From: Sphingomonadaceae bacterium
GTDB taxonomy: Bacteria > Pseudomonadota > Alphaproteobacteria > Sphingomonadales > Sphingomonadaceae
DNA: 33,701 nucleotides
Assembly (NCBI GenBank): GCA_009920915.1
Contig: RFZB01000012.1
Coordinates: 1 to 33,701, forward strand
Direction: 5' to 3'
In this document: positions 25,312 through 33,557 of the stretch, piece by piece
Numbering within the stretch: the first letter of the stretch is position 1
Layout of the letters: every line of letters begins with the position of its first letter
Notes under the pieces: model-generated
The model's input: only the letters and a program-made list of their open reading frames with translations
Databases searched by the model: none
What the model was told of the DNA's origin: nothing
Program-made: the position numbers and the translations under genes

Positions 25312-25782
25312 ATGGGCCAAAAACGAATGATTATTTTGGGGTTTGCTGTTGCAGCTGCACTGCCTGGGGCTTCGGCTCTGGCCAGTAGCGTGCGCGACAC
25401 CCCCGTTGCTGGGCCAGAAGTCGCGCAAATGGTGATCGAACGTCGCGTGGTCATCCGCGTGACGCCACATCAAGTACGCGAGCGCCCACGCGTAAGCTTT
25501 CGGGAATGGCGCGAAAAATCGGCCCCGAAATGTTTTCCGATCAACGCACTTGCTGGCATTTTGATCAGCAAGCCTGATAGTATCGACATGGTTTTGCGCG
25601 GGGGCCAGTTGGTGCGCGCCCGATTGGAACGAGGCTGCCCCTCAATTGATTTTTATTCAGGCTTTTATCTGCAGCCTACCCGAGACGGACGGTTATGCGC
25701 GCATCGCGACATGATCCATTCGCGCACTGGCGGGGCTTGTGAGATTGAGAAATTCCGAACTCTGGCCCCTCCCCGCCCTTAG
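25312..25782 (+). CDS. Secreted small protein with four cysteines, unknown function
   Basis: This protein of about 156 residues has a clear signal peptide (MGQKRMIILGFAVAAALPGASALA). The mature part has four Cys, in CFPI, RGCPS, RLCAH and GGACEI. Two disulfides in the periplasm are therefore likely. The core (DSIDMVLRGGQLVRARLERGCPSIDFYSGFYLQP) looks like a small beta-rich domain that I recall only as hypothetical proteins of sphingomonads. The frame is open from 25258, but the ATG at 25312 places the signal peptide at the N-terminus. It diverges from the GlcD-type gene and is followed after 107 bases by the helicase. Confidence 0.65.
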   Translation: MGQKRMIILGFAVAAALPGASALASSVRDTPVAGPEVAQMVIERRVVIRVTPHQVRERPRVSFREWREKSAPKCFPINALAGILISKPDSIDMVLRGGQLVRARLERGCPSIDFYSGFYLQPTRDGRLCAHRDMIHSRTGGACEIEKFRTLAPPRP

Positions 25783-25889
25783 CCTGTGCCGGGTCGGCAT
25801 GGCTTTCGCTTGACTTTTGCGCCGGTTGCGCCAAGGCCCACCAAGTCAGCGCACATTGCGCTTAATTTAATTTCCGGACCTTTTATTGC

Positions 25890-27245
25890 ATGAGCTTTGC
25901 CGATCTCGGCCTTTCCGATGAATTGCTCCGCGCTGTTACGGAAGCCGGCTATGATGAGCCGACGCCAGTACAGAACCAAGCCATCCCCAGCGTCTTAATG
26001 ATGCGTGACCTGATTGCCATTGCCCAAACCGGCACTGGCAAGACAGCCGCATTTGTTTTGCCGATGATTGATATTCTGGGTGAAGGCCGCACACGGGCGC
26101 TGATGCCCCGTTCTCTCATTCTAGAACCCACGCGTGAATTGGCCGCGCAAGTGGCCGAGAACTTTGAGAAGTACGGCAAATACCACAAACTCTCGATGGC
26201 GCTGCTGATTGGCGGCGTCCAAATGGGTGATCAGGTTAAGGCGCTGGAAAAGGGCGTCGACGTGCTGATTGCAACGCCAGGCCGCCTGATGGATCTGTTT
26301 GAGCGCGGCAAGATTTTGCTCACCGGGTGCAATCTGCTGGTGATTGATGAGGCAGACCGCATGCTCGATATGGGGTTCATCCCGGATATTGAGAATATCT
26401 GCACAAAATTGCCTACCAACCGCCAGACGCTTTTGTTTTCGGCCACAATGCCGCCGCCAATTAAAAAGCTGGCTGATCGATTCTTATCGAATCCAAAGAC
26501 CATTGAAGTCGCGCGGCCCGCCACAACCAATATCAACATTGCGCAGTTCCTGGTGGAAACCGAGCAGCGCAAAAAGCGCGAGACACTACGCAACATTATT
26601 CAGGCAGAAGATGTCCATACGGCGATTATCTTTTGCAACCGCAAGACAACCGTGCGTGAACTGGCAACCAGCCTAAAGCGCCATCGCTTTAAAGCGGGTG
26701 AAATCCATGGGGATATGGATCAACCCTCTCGCCTGCGGGAACTGGAGCGATTCAAATCGGGTGATATCAACTTGCTTGTGGCGTCTGATGTTGCGGCCCG
26801 CGGGTTGGACGTCAAAGGCGTGAGCCACGTCTTTAATTTCGATGCGCCTTGGCACCCCGATGATTATGTCCATCGCATTGGCCGCACGGGCCGCGGCGGC
26901 GCCTCTGGCCGCGCCTTTACGCTTGTGACCAAAGAAGATGCCGAGGCGATTGAAAATATCGAAAAGCTGACAGGCTTGAAGATTGAGCGCTTGTCCTCCC
27001 AAGGGGGCGCAGCAGACGCTGAGCCCGAACAAGAGAGGCCCTTGGCAGCCGCCAAGGCACCCCGCACAAAGGCCGAGCCAAAGCCCCGTGCAGCCAAGGT
27101 GGACGAAACTAGCTCTAAGGCTGCCCCAGCACCCTCAACACCGCCAAAACCCAAAGCACCGCCACAACCCAAAGCGGCGCCAGACCATGGGGATGATGGC
27201 TGGAATGGACCTGTTCCAGACTTTTTGGCACGCGGTTTTAACTGA
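25890..27245 (+). CDS. DEAD-box RNA helicase, RhlE-like
   Basis: This 451-residue ATP-dependent RNA helicase has all core motifs: the Q motif FADLGLSDELL to TPVQNQAIP, Walker A AQTGTGKT at residues 45-52, PTRELAAQ, ATPGRL, DEAD at 153-156, SAT at 184-186, and in domain 2 the VASDVAARGLDV and HRIGRTGRGG motifs. After residue about 370 comes a low-complexity Pro/Ala/Lys tail with repeated PKA units, ending GPVPDFLARGFN. Such basic tails bind RNA in RhlE-type enzymes that act in ribosome assembly or cold adaptation. The ribosome site is weak. It converges on adk at the end of the ribosomal operon. Confidence 0.93.
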   Translation: MSFADLGLSDELLRAVTEAGYDEPTPVQNQAIPSVLMMRDLIAIAQTGTGKTAAFVLPMIDILGEGRTRALMPRSLILEPTRELAAQVAENFEKYGKYHKLSMALLIGGVQMGDQVKALEKGVDVLIATPGRLMDLFERGKILLTGCNLLVIDEADRMLDMGFIPDIENICTKLPTNRQTLLFSATMPPPIKKLADRFLSNPKTIEVARPATTNINIAQFLVETEQRKKRETLRNIIQAEDVHTAIIFCNRKTTVRELATSLKRHRFKAGEIHGDMDQPSRLRELERFKSGDINLLVASDVAARGLDVKGVSHVFNFDAPWHPDDYVHRIGRTGRGGASGRAFTLVTKEDAEAIENIEKLTGLKIERLSSQGGAADAEPEQERPLAAAKAPRTKAEPKPRAAKVDETSSKAAPAPSTPPKPKAPPQPKAAPDHGDDGWNGPVPDFLARGFN

Positions 27246-27429
27246 CACAGCCCCGCACGGCGCATATCTGCGCCTAAGCCTTACCTGCCTTAGCTATGGC
27301 GAAAGGCCCAACGCAAAAGCGTGTATCCAAAAGGACGCCGAGTTTTGCCGGCCCGGACTTGGCCGACAGACAAAGCTAATGGGTGCAGCCTGAGCGGCGC
27401 TGGAGCAAGACCAAGTCTTAATACAAGTG

Positions 27430-27488
27430 CTGTCATGCCGCAGCCTATGCCCTCCATAGGCTGCAAGCGCATGACATTGGCATGACAG
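27430..27488. repeat. Nested inverted repeat between helicase and adk
   Basis: An inner perfect 10-bp hairpin (GCAGCCTATG, loop CCCTC, CATAGGCTGC) at 27440-27464 is flanked by an outer perfect 10-base pair, CTGTCATGCC (27430-27439) and GGCATGACAG (27479-27488). A second copy of GCATGACA at 27469-27476 could pair instead. No T-run follows on either strand. The rest of the 291-base gap between the convergent genes (27246-27536) holds no gene I can support. Confidence 0.65.
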
Positions 27489-27536
27489 ACGTGTGACACA
27501 GGCTTGGGCGGGAGGGGTGATCCCTCCACACCTAGA

Positions 27537-28181
27537 TTAGCCTAAGATAGTCTCAATCTGGCTGGTCACGACATCAATGGCAGCCATGCCATCGACTTTC
27601 TTCAGCAAATGGCGGCTTTTATAGATCGGCAAAATTGGTGCGGTCTTAGCCCGATATTCTGTCATGCGCGTGCGGACAGTTTCTTCATTATCGTCCGGGC
27701 GGCGCTTAAACTCAGTCGAACCGCAAGCATCGCACACGCCAGCCTGTTTCGGCTGTTTGAACGTGTCGTGATAGCCTTCACCACAATTGCCGCAGGTGAA
27801 ACGGCCCGTGATCCGTTCAACCAGTGCCTCTTCATCAACGGCCAGTTCGATAACATGATCGAGCTTGCGTCCACGTGCAGCCAAAATTGCATCAAGCGAC
27901 TCCGCCTGGGCAGCGGTGCGTGGATAGCCGTCAAAAATGACGCCCGTCTCGGGCGACAGCTTATCCAAAGCCTCACCAATAATGCCAGAGACAATCTCAT
28001 CCGAAACCAGCTCGCCAGCTTCCATGATCGCTTTGGCCTTGAGGCCAACGGGCGTGCCATCTTTCACGGCTGCCCGCAGCATATCGCCGGTGGACAGCTG
28101 CACCATGCCGCGTTCGTCTTGCAAGCGGCTGGCTTGCGTTCCTTTACCCGCGCCGGGCGGGCCTAGCAGAATGATGTTCAA
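27537..28181 (-). CDS. adk: Adenylate kinase
   Basis: This 214-residue long-form adenylate kinase catalyses ATP + AMP to 2 ADP. It has the P-loop GPPGAGKGT at residues 7-15, the AMP-site STGDMLRAAV and FDGYPRT, and a LID domain that keeps four zinc-binding Cys (130, 133, 150, 153), a variant that E. coli lacks. The start is a TTG overlapping the secY stop as TTGA, with AAGGGGGGAG seven bases upstream, so it is translationally coupled to secY. It is the last gene of the spc operon here. No recognisable terminator T-run follows. Confidence 0.96.
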   Translation of the reverse strand: MNIILLGPPGAGKGTQASRLQDERGMVQLSTGDMLRAAVKDGTPVGLKAKAIMEAGELVSDEIVSGIIGEALDKLSPETGVIFDGYPRTAAQAESLDAILAARGRKLDHVIELAVDEEALVERITGRFTCGNCGEGYHDTFKQPKQAGVCDACGSTEFKRRPDDNEETVRTRMTEYRAKTAPILPIYKSRHLLKKVDGMAAIDVVTSQIETILG

Positions 28182-29539
28182 CGCCGTGCTCCCCCCTTGA
28201 GCTTCGCCTTCTTGATCAGATCCCCATATTGGTGGGCCAACATATGGCTCTGGATCTGCGTAACCGTGTCCATCGTAACGTTCACGACAATCAGCAGGCT
28301 GGTGCCGCCAATGGCCACAAAGCCGAGGCTAGAGAACATAAACTCTGGCACGAGGCACACTAGGGTCAAATACGCCGCCCCAACAACTGTGATGCGCGTG
28401 AGAACATAATCGAGATAAGTCTCGGTGTTCTTGCCCGGACGGATGCCAGGAATGAACCCGCCATAGCGCTTCAAATTATCTGCGGTTTCTTCTGGGTTGA
28501 ACACAACCGCGGTGTAGAAAAAGCAGAAGAAGATGATGCCCAGCGCATACAGCGCCATATAAAGTGGGGAGCCATGCTGCAGGGCGTTGGTCACACCCAG
28601 CACAAAATCACCCATTTTGCTGTCCTGAGTGGCGTCTTGCCCGGCAAACTGGACCAGCGTCAGCGGCATCAACAAAAGCGACGAGGCAAAGATCGGCGGG
28701 ATAACGCCCGCGGTGTTGATCTTTAGCGGCAGAAAGCTCTTATCTGCTTGCATCATGCCGCGCTGCGTTTGACGCTTGGGATATTGGATCAAAACACGGC
28801 GCTGTGCCCGCTCCATAAAGCAAATAAAGGCAATCAGGGCGATCACGGCGACACCAATGCCCAAAACCATCAGCGGCTGCATGGTGCCGGTACGGCCGCC
28901 TTCAAACAACTGCGCCAACGTCTTGGGCAGGGTTGAAACAATGCCCGCCATGATGATCAGCGAAATACCATTGCCAATACCGCGACTGGTGATCTGTTCG
29001 CCCAGCCACATCAAGAACATGGTACCACCCAAAAGCGCGGTCACGCAGGCCACGCGGAACAGCGGACCGGGCTCTACAACGGCAGACAGCCCTTGTGTCG
29101 CGCCCCAGCTTTCCAGCCCCACCGCAATGAAATACCCTTGCACAATCGTCAAAACGACCGTGCCATAGCGCGTATATTGGTTCAGCTTCTGCCGCCCGCT
29201 TTCGCCCTCTTTCTTGAGCGCAGCAAGTGTCGGCGAGAGCGATGTACCCAACTGCACAACAATCGACGCCGTGATATACGGCATCACACCCAGTGCGATG
29301 AGGCTCATCCGCTCCAGCGACCCGCCAGAGAACATGTTAAAGAAATCAAGCACCCCGCCTTTGGTGGTGTTGAACAGCGCTTCGAGCGCCTTGGGGTCGA
29401 TTCCCGGCAGCGGCACATGGCTCAGCAGGCGGAAAACAATCAACGCCCCGAGCGTAAACCAGATGCGATTCTTGAGCTCGGTCGCCTGCGAAAAGCGGGA
29501 AAGATTAAGACCGGCCATCTGTTCGGCGGAACTTGCCAT
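28178..29539 (-). CDS. secY: Preprotein translocase subunit SecY
   Basis: This 453-residue core channel of the Sec translocon has ten expected transmembrane helices. Family marks include PLPGIDP near the N-terminus, FFNMFSGGSLERMSLIALGVMPYITASI forming the plug region and helix 2, ITSRGIGNGISLII, the cytoplasmic loop MERAQRRVLIQYPKRQ, and NPEETADNLKRYGGFIPGIRPG before the last helices. Length is normal and no domain is missing. It is separated from rplO by 107 bases holding a hairpin, and overlaps adk by four bases. Confidence 0.97.
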   Translation of the reverse strand: MASSAEQMAGLNLSRFSQATELKNRIWFTLGALIVFRLLSHVPLPGIDPKALEALFNTTKGGVLDFFNMFSGGSLERMSLIALGVMPYITASIVVQLGTSLSPTLAALKKEGESGRQKLNQYTRYGTVVLTIVQGYFIAVGLESWGATQGLSAVVEPGPLFRVACVTALLGGTMFLMWLGEQITSRGIGNGISLIIMAGIVSTLPKTLAQLFEGGRTGTMQPLMVLGIGVAVIALIAFICFMERAQRRVLIQYPKRQTQRGMMQADKSFLPLKINTAGVIPPIFASSLLLMPLTLVQFAGQDATQDSKMGDFVLGVTNALQHGSPLYMALYALGIIFFCFFYTAVVFNPEETADNLKRYGGFIPGIRPGKNTETYLDYVLTRITVVGAAYLTLVCLVPEFMFSSLGFVAIGGTSLLIVVNVTMDTVTQIQSHMLAHQYGDLIKKAKLKGGARR

Positions 29540-29565
29540 GGATATCGAGACCCTTGAAATAAGAA

Positions 29566-29596
29566 CGGCGGGTCAGCCCCAAGGGACAGCCCGCCG
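29566..29596 (-). other. Intercistronic hairpin rplO-secY
   Basis: A 7-bp perfect stem (CGGCGGG / CCCGCCG) with a 17-base internal part lies 27 bases before the secY start. It lacks a T-run, so an mRNA-processing or stability element is more likely than a terminator. Confidence 0.45.
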
Positions 29597-29646
29597 ATCC
29601 ATATAAAGATTCTTCAGCTATTGTCTAAGCCCTGAGCAAGTTTTCC

Positions 29647-30168
29647 TCAGGCTTTTGCCTTAGCCTTGGTTGTGCCCTTCTTGGCAGCGGCCTTTTCAGC
29701 AGCCGGAACAACGTGAATCACGTCGACCGAACCGCCAGCCTTTTCAACTGCTGCCTTGGCAGCCGCCGAAGCGCCAGCAACGCGCAGGTTGATCTTGGCC
29801 GTAATCGCACCCTTGGCGAGAATACGGACGCCATCCTTACCACCGCGCGCAACGCCGGCAGCCTTCAGTGCGTCATGATCAATAACGCCCTTGGTATCGA
29901 GCTTTTTGGCATCCACCAGCTTTTGAATCGCGCCGAGGTTCACCTCGGCATAATCCTTAGCGAAAATATTGTTAAAGCCACGCTTCGGCAGGCGCATGTG
30001 GAGCGGCATCTGACCGCCTTCAAAGCCTGCGATCGAAACGCCTTCACGGCTCTTTTGACCCTTTTGGCCACGACCACCGGTCTTGCCCTTGCCAGAACCG
30101 ATGCCGCGTCCAACGCGCATACGGCCCTTACGGGCGCCAGGATTATCACGAATTTCGTTGAGTTTCAT
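29647..30168 (-). CDS. rplO: 50S ribosomal protein L15
   Basis: This 173-residue large-subunit protein organises 23S rRNA late in assembly. The Gly/Lys/Arg-rich N-terminus ([20 protein letters not shown]) and [20 protein letters not shown] are diagnostic. The C-terminus carries a sphingomonad-style Ala/Lys-rich tail ([18 protein letters not shown]), making it longer than E. coli L15 (144). It is part of the spc operon, with 116 bases between it and rpmD. Confidence 0.97.
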   Translation of the reverse strand: MKLNEIRDNPGARKGRMRVGRGIGSGKGKTGGRGQKGQKSREGVSIAGFEGGQMPLHMRLPKRGFNNIFAKDYAEVNLGAIQKLVDAKKLDTKGVIDHDALKAAGVARGGKDGVRILAKGAITAKINLRVAGASAAAKAAVEKAGGSVDVIHVVPAAEKAAAKKGTTKAKAKA

Positions 30169-30188
30169 TGTGCTGCACTCGCTAAAAA

Positions 30189-30273
30189 GTGCGGGCCATA
30201 GCCCGCACGGGTGTCGCTTAAGCCCTGGGATGATGCGCGCTTAACATCCCGGATCCCGCCACAAGGGCGGGAT
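30189..30273 (-). other. Two intercistronic hairpins rpmD-rplO
   Basis: Two separate perfect stems lie in the 116-base spacer: GTGCGGGC-CATA-GCCCGCAC at 30189-30208 and ATCCCGCC-ACAAG-GGCGGGAT at 30253-30273. Neither has a T-run. Neighbouring ribosomal genes mostly overlap or abut, so this long structured spacer is exceptional in the operon. Confidence 0.5.
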
Positions 30274-30284
30274 GCCCGACGCCA

Positions 30285-30464
30285 TTAGGCGTCGAGCACT
30301 TCCACCATGTGACGAACCTTTTGGATCATCCCGCGCACAGCGGGCGTATCTTCCAGTTCGGACACACGATGCATCTTGTTGAGGCCCAGGCCAATGAGCG
30401 TCGCCCGCTGGTCCTTGGTCCGGCGGATCGGTGAACCGACCTGCTTGATTTTGATCTTCGCCAT
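30285..30464 (-). CDS. rpmD: 50S ribosomal protein L30
   Basis: This 59-residue protein reads [15 protein letters not shown] at the start and then [17 protein letters not shown], the L30 signature, ending [14 protein letters not shown]. The start ATG at 30464 is six bases from the end of rpsE. Length matches the bacterial family (about 60). It sits between rpsE and rplO as in the standard spc order. Confidence 0.95.
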   Translation of the reverse strand: MAKIKIKQVGSPIRRTKDQRATLIGLGLNKMHRVSELEDTPAVRGMIQKVRHMVEVLDA

Positions 30465-30470
30465 CGTCGA

Positions 30471-31025
30471 TTACTCCGTAACCGCTTCAGCGTCAGCCAT
30501 AGCTTCCGCTGTGTTGGCGCCGCCACGCTTCAGAAGATCAGCAATCTTCTTACCACGACGCTGCGCCACCGACTTCGGGCTCGTCTGCTCAGTAAGAGCA
30601 GCAAAGGTCGCCCGGATCATGTTATAGGGGTTCGAGGTGCCAATCGACTTGGTGACGACGTCTGCCACACCGAGCGATTCAAACACGGCGCGCATCGGAC
30701 CACCGGCGATGATGCCCGTCCCTTGCGGGGCAGTCCGCACCGTCACACGGCCCGAGCCAAAGTGACCTGCGCCATCATGGTGCAGCGTGCGGCCTTCCTT
30801 CAGCGGAACGCGAACCATTGCGCGCTTTGCAGCGGCAGTTGCCTTGGAAATGGCTTCCGGCACTTCACGCGCCTTGCCATGACGGCCACGGCCACCATCA
30901 CGACCACCACGGCCACGCTCGTTACCGCCGCGACCACGGCCACGGCCACGACCTTCGGTCGCTTCCGGCGCACCAGCTTCTACAGCAGCTGCTTCGCCGC
31001 CTTGGATTTCGGTTTCGTCAGCCAT
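30471..31025 (-). CDS. rpsE: 30S ribosomal protein S5 with internal in-frame gap
   Basis: This is S5, a decoding-fidelity and mRNA-helicase protein of the small subunit, but only 184 residues long. Residues 1-48 are the acidic then Arg/Gly-rich extension seen in sphingomonads. At residue 49 the sequence jumps to [20 protein letters not shown], which aligns with E. coli S5 from about residue 50. The part equivalent to E. coli residues about 10-49 (the helix and strands with L-I-x-x-N-R-V-S-K-T-V-K-G-G and V-V-G-D-G-x-G-R-V-G-F-G) is absent. That removes most of the N-terminal RNA-binding domain and the loop known for spectinomycin resistance. The frame is preserved. The C-terminal domain ([19 protein letters not shown]) is intact. 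Start and stop abut rplR and rpmD normally. Confidence 0.9.
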   Translation of the reverse strand: MADETEIQGGEAAAVEAGAPEATEGRGRGRGRGGNERGRGGRDGGRGRHGKAREVPEAISKATAAAKRAMVRVPLKEGRTLHHDGAGHFGSGRVTVRTAPQGTGIIAGGPMRAVFESLGVADVVTKSIGTSNPYNMIRATFAALTEQTSPKSVAQRRGKKIADLLKRGGANTAEAMADAEAVTE

Positions 31026-31382
31026 TTAGAACTCCAATCCGCCTTCGCGGGCTGCGTCGGCAAGCGCCTTAACGCGACCATGGAACAGGAAGCCACCGCG
31101 GTCGAACACGACCTTGGTGACGCCAGCCTTCTTGGCACGCTCGGCAACAGCCTTGCCTACCAGCGCAGCGGCGTCGACATTGGCGCCCGACTTGCCACGC
31201 ACGTCCTTTTCGACGGTCGAGGCGGCAGCCACAGTCTTACCCGCAGCATCATCAATGATCTGCGCATAAATGTGACGACCCGAGCGATGCACCGAAAGGC
31301 GCGGACGCTGGCCACCACGAGCCCGCAGCGAGGTGCGGACGCGCTGACGGCGCTTTTCGAATGTTGAAAGCTTCTGACCCAT
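31026..31382 (-). CDS. rplR: 50S ribosomal protein L18
   Basis: This 118-residue 5S-rRNA-binding protein has the start [16 protein letters not shown], the core [20 protein letters not shown] and the C-terminus [28 protein letters not shown], all typical. The start ATG overlaps the rplF stop (TAATG), and its stop abuts the rpsE start. Complete. Confidence 0.97.
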   Translation of the reverse strand: MGQKLSTFEKRRQRVRTSLRARGGQRPRLSVHRSGRHIYAQIIDDAAGKTVAAASTVEKDVRGKSGANVDAAALVGKAVAERAKKAGVTKVVFDRGGFLFHGRVKALADAAREGGLEF

Positions 31383-31915
31383 TACTTCTTCTTACCCTCC
31401 TTCCGGAAGATAAACTCGCCACGATAGCGAATACCCTTGCCCTTATAGGGCTCCGGCTTACGCCAGCGGCGGATTTCTGCGGCGATCTGACCAACCTTCT
31501 GGCGATCAGAGCCAGAGATTTCGATCGTCGTCTGATCCGGCGTCTTGATGTCGATGCCTTCCGGCACGTCGATGTCAATGTCATGGCTATAGCCAAGCTG
31601 CAGCTTGAGCTTCTTGCCCTGTGCGTTGGCACGATAGCCGACACCCGTCATTTCGAGCGTCTTGGTAAAGCCATCCGTGACACCCGTGACCAGGTTCTGG
31701 ATCAGCGTACGCTGCATGCCCCAGAATGCGCGGGCGCGCTTCGTTTCATTCGCCGGACGAACAGTCAGCAGACCATCTTCCAGCGTGTAGGTGACATCAT
31801 CAGCCTTTGGCATCGAAAGGGTACCCTTCGGGCCCTTCACTTCGATGATGCCACCGTCGATCGAGGCGGTGACGCCTGCCGGAATCGCAACCGGCTTTTT
31901 GCCTGTGCGGCTCAT
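31382..31915 (-). CDS. rplF: 50S ribosomal protein L6
   Basis: This 177-residue protein lies near the factor-binding site of the large subunit. Two repeated L6 domains are visible (residues about 1-82 and 83-177), with the C-terminal signature [23 protein letters not shown]. The start overlaps the rpsH stop as TGATG. Complete and of normal length. Confidence 0.97.
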   Translation of the reverse strand: MSRTGKKPVAIPAGVTASIDGGIIEVKGPKGTLSMPKADDVTYTLEDGLLTVRPANETKRARAFWGMQRTLIQNLVTGVTDGFTKTLEMTGVGYRANAQGKKLKLQLGYSHDIDIDVPEGIDIKTPDQTTIEISGSDRQKVGQIAAEIRRWRKPEPYKGKGIRYRGEFIFRKEGKKK

Positions 31916-32310
31916 CAGAACACCTCCGCGAGAACTTCGCCGCCAACATTCTGTTCACGCGCTTCGGCGTCAGACAGAACGCCCTTGGGCGTCGAGACGA
32001 TGGTGATGCCAAGGCCATTACGAACGCGCGGCAATTCCTTTGAACCAGAATAGACGCGACGGCCAGGCTTCGACACGCGAGCGACGTGCTTGATGGCCGG
32101 CTGGCCTTCAAAATACTTCAGCTCGATACGAATACCCGGGTGAGCACCCATAGCTTCGTCATGATAGCCACGAATATAGCCTTCGCGCTGAAGAACATCG
32201 AGAACGCGAACACGCAGCTTGGACGCTGGTGTCACGACGCTGTCCATCTTGGCACGCTGGCCATTACGGATACGGGTGAGCATATCACCCAAGGGATCGG
32301 TCAATGCCAT
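31915..32310 (-). CDS. rpsH: 30S ribosomal protein S8
   Basis: This 131-residue primary 16S rRNA-binding protein has [20 protein letters not shown] at the start and the C-terminal [20 protein letters not shown]-type S8 signature. In E. coli S8 represses spc-operon translation by binding near rplE; whether that happens here is not shown. It is 12 bases behind rpsN and coupled to rplF. Confidence 0.97.
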   Translation of the reverse strand: MALTDPLGDMLTRIRNGQRAKMDSVVTPASKLRVRVLDVLQREGYIRGYHDEAMGAHPGIRIELKYFEGQPAIKHVARVSKPGRRVYSGSKELPRVRNGLGITIVSTPKGVLSDAEAREQNVGGEVLAEVF

Positions 32311-32322
32311 GTCTTTATCCCC

Positions 32323-32628
32323 TTACCAGCTTGACTTGGTGACGCCGGGGATCAGGCCCTTATTGGCCAGATCACGCAGCTGCACACGGCAAAGCCGGAA
32401 TTTGCGATAATAAGCGCGCGGACGACCAGTGAGTTCACACCGGTTGCGGACGCGGGTCGGATTGCCGTTGCGCGGAATTTCCGCAAGCTTCAGGCGCGCG
32501 ATGAGGCGCTCCGTCTCGTCCTTGGAGTCGTCGTTTGCGATCGCTTTCAGCCGAGCATAACGCCCCGCATACTTCTTAACGAGCTTCTTGCGACGCTCGT
32601 TCTTGTTGATCGAACTCAGTTTCGCCAT
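32323..32628 (-). CDS. rpsN: 30S ribosomal protein S14
   Basis: This 101-residue S14 has the signature [31 protein letters not shown] and ends GVTKSSW. It is the long form lacking the zinc-binding CxxC pairs. The N-terminus [24 protein letters not shown] is typical. It lies 37 bases behind rplE and 12 bases ahead of rpsH. Confidence 0.97.
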   Translation of the reverse strand: MAKLSSINKNERRKKLVKKYAGRYARLKAIANDDSKDETERLIARLKLAEIPRNGNPTRVRNRCELTGRPRAYYRKFRLCRVQLRDLANKGLIPGVTKSSW

Positions 32629-32665
32629 GACTTAAGTTCTCTTCCTTCCGTCAGAGCAGCACCGC

Positions 32666-33244
32666 TTACGCGGCCTGCTTCTGCTCTTGATCTTGCGGGA
32701 ACGGGAAACCGAACAGACGAAGCAATTCGCGTGCTTCTTCGTCGGTCTTTGCGGTGGTGGTGACGATGATGTCCATGCCACGCACCTTTTCGATCTTGTC
32801 GTAGCTGATTTCCGGGAAAACCAGCTGCTCCTTGAGGCCCATTGCATAGTTGCCACGGCCGTCGAACGACTTGGGGTTCAGGCCCCGGAAGTCACGAACG
32901 CGCGGCAGCGCAATGGTGATCAGGCGATCAAGAAATTCGTACATGCGCTCACGCCGCAAGGTGACCTTGCAGCCGATTGGCATGCCTTCACGCAGCTTGA
33001 ACTGCGCGATGGACTTCTTCGCACGGGTGATGACAGGCTTTTGACCTGCAATCAGTTCCATTTCAGAAGCCGCGATTTCGACCTTCTTCTTGTCCTGAGT
33101 TGCTTCACCAACACCCATGTTGATGACGATCTTGTCAAGACGCGGAACCTGAAGCGAGTTGGTGTACCCGAACTTCTCGGTCATCGCCTTGATGATCTGC
33201 GACTCATAAATGCCCTGCATACGGGCCTTGTATTTGTCAGCCAT
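32666..33244 (-). CDS. rplE: 50S ribosomal protein L5
   Basis: This 192-residue 5S-rRNA-binding protein of the central protuberance has [47 protein letters not shown] and [25 protein letters not shown], all diagnostic. A short Gln/Lys C-terminal tail extends beyond the E. coli form (179). The ATG lies inside the end of rplX (eight-base overlap), so translation is coupled. Confidence 0.97.
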   Translation of the reverse strand: MADKYKARMQGIYESQIIKAMTEKFGYTNSLQVPRLDKIVINMGVGEATQDKKKVEIAASEMELIAGQKPVITRAKKSIAQFKLREGMPIGCKVTLRRERMYEFLDRLITIALPRVRDFRGLNPKSFDGRGNYAMGLKEQLVFPEISYDKIEKVRGMDIIVTTTAKTDEEARELLRLFGFPFPQDQEQKQAA

Positions 33245-33557
33245 TGATCACTTCTCCGGACTTCACGGCCACGCGGACCTTCTTGCCGTCCTTGATTTCG
33301 AAGCGAACGCGCGTGGGCTTGCCCGACTTCGGATCTTGGATTGCGACCTTCGAGACCGGAAGCGGCGCTTCACGGCGCTCCAGACCACCCTGCGGGTTGG
33401 CCTGGGTCGGCTTTTTGTGGCGGGTGGCGATATTCACGCCAGCAACCACAACCTTGCCTTCTTTCGGCAGAGCAGCGGTCACTTCGCCCGTCTTGCCCTT
33501 GTCCTTACCGGACAGGACGACGACCTTGTCACCCTTTTTGATCTTCAGCGAAGCCAT
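33237..33557 (-). CDS. rplX: 50S ribosomal protein L24
   Basis: This 106-residue assembly-initiating protein of the large subunit has a KOW motif near the N-terminus ([22 protein letters not shown]) followed by [23 protein letters not shown], typical of L24. Its ATG overlaps the rplN stop by one base (TAATG). Complete. Confidence 0.97.
   Translation of the reverse strand: MASLKIKKGDKVVVLSGKDKGKTGEVTAALPKEGKVVVAGVNIATRHKKPTQANPQGGLERREAPLPVSKVAIQDPKSGKPTRVRFEIKDGKKVRVAVKSGEVING

Noticed and set aside
25783-25889. TTGACT at about 25810 as helicase -35 box
   Set aside because: No acceptable -10 box lies 16-18 bases downstream.
26864-27265. Minus-strand frame at the helicase 3' end
   Set aside because: It is an antisense shadow of the Pro/Ala/Lys repeat tail.
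30840-30960. Repeated ggccacgg/ggccgt units as a CRISPR or tandem-repeat element
   Set aside because: The units encode the Arg/Gly-rich S5 extension and have no spacer structure.
30720-31367. Long plus-strand frames opposite rpsE and rplR, such as His/Thr-rich ones
   Set aside because: They are antisense shadows of the Gly/Arg-rich S5 extension and other ribosomal codons, with no homology or ribosome site.
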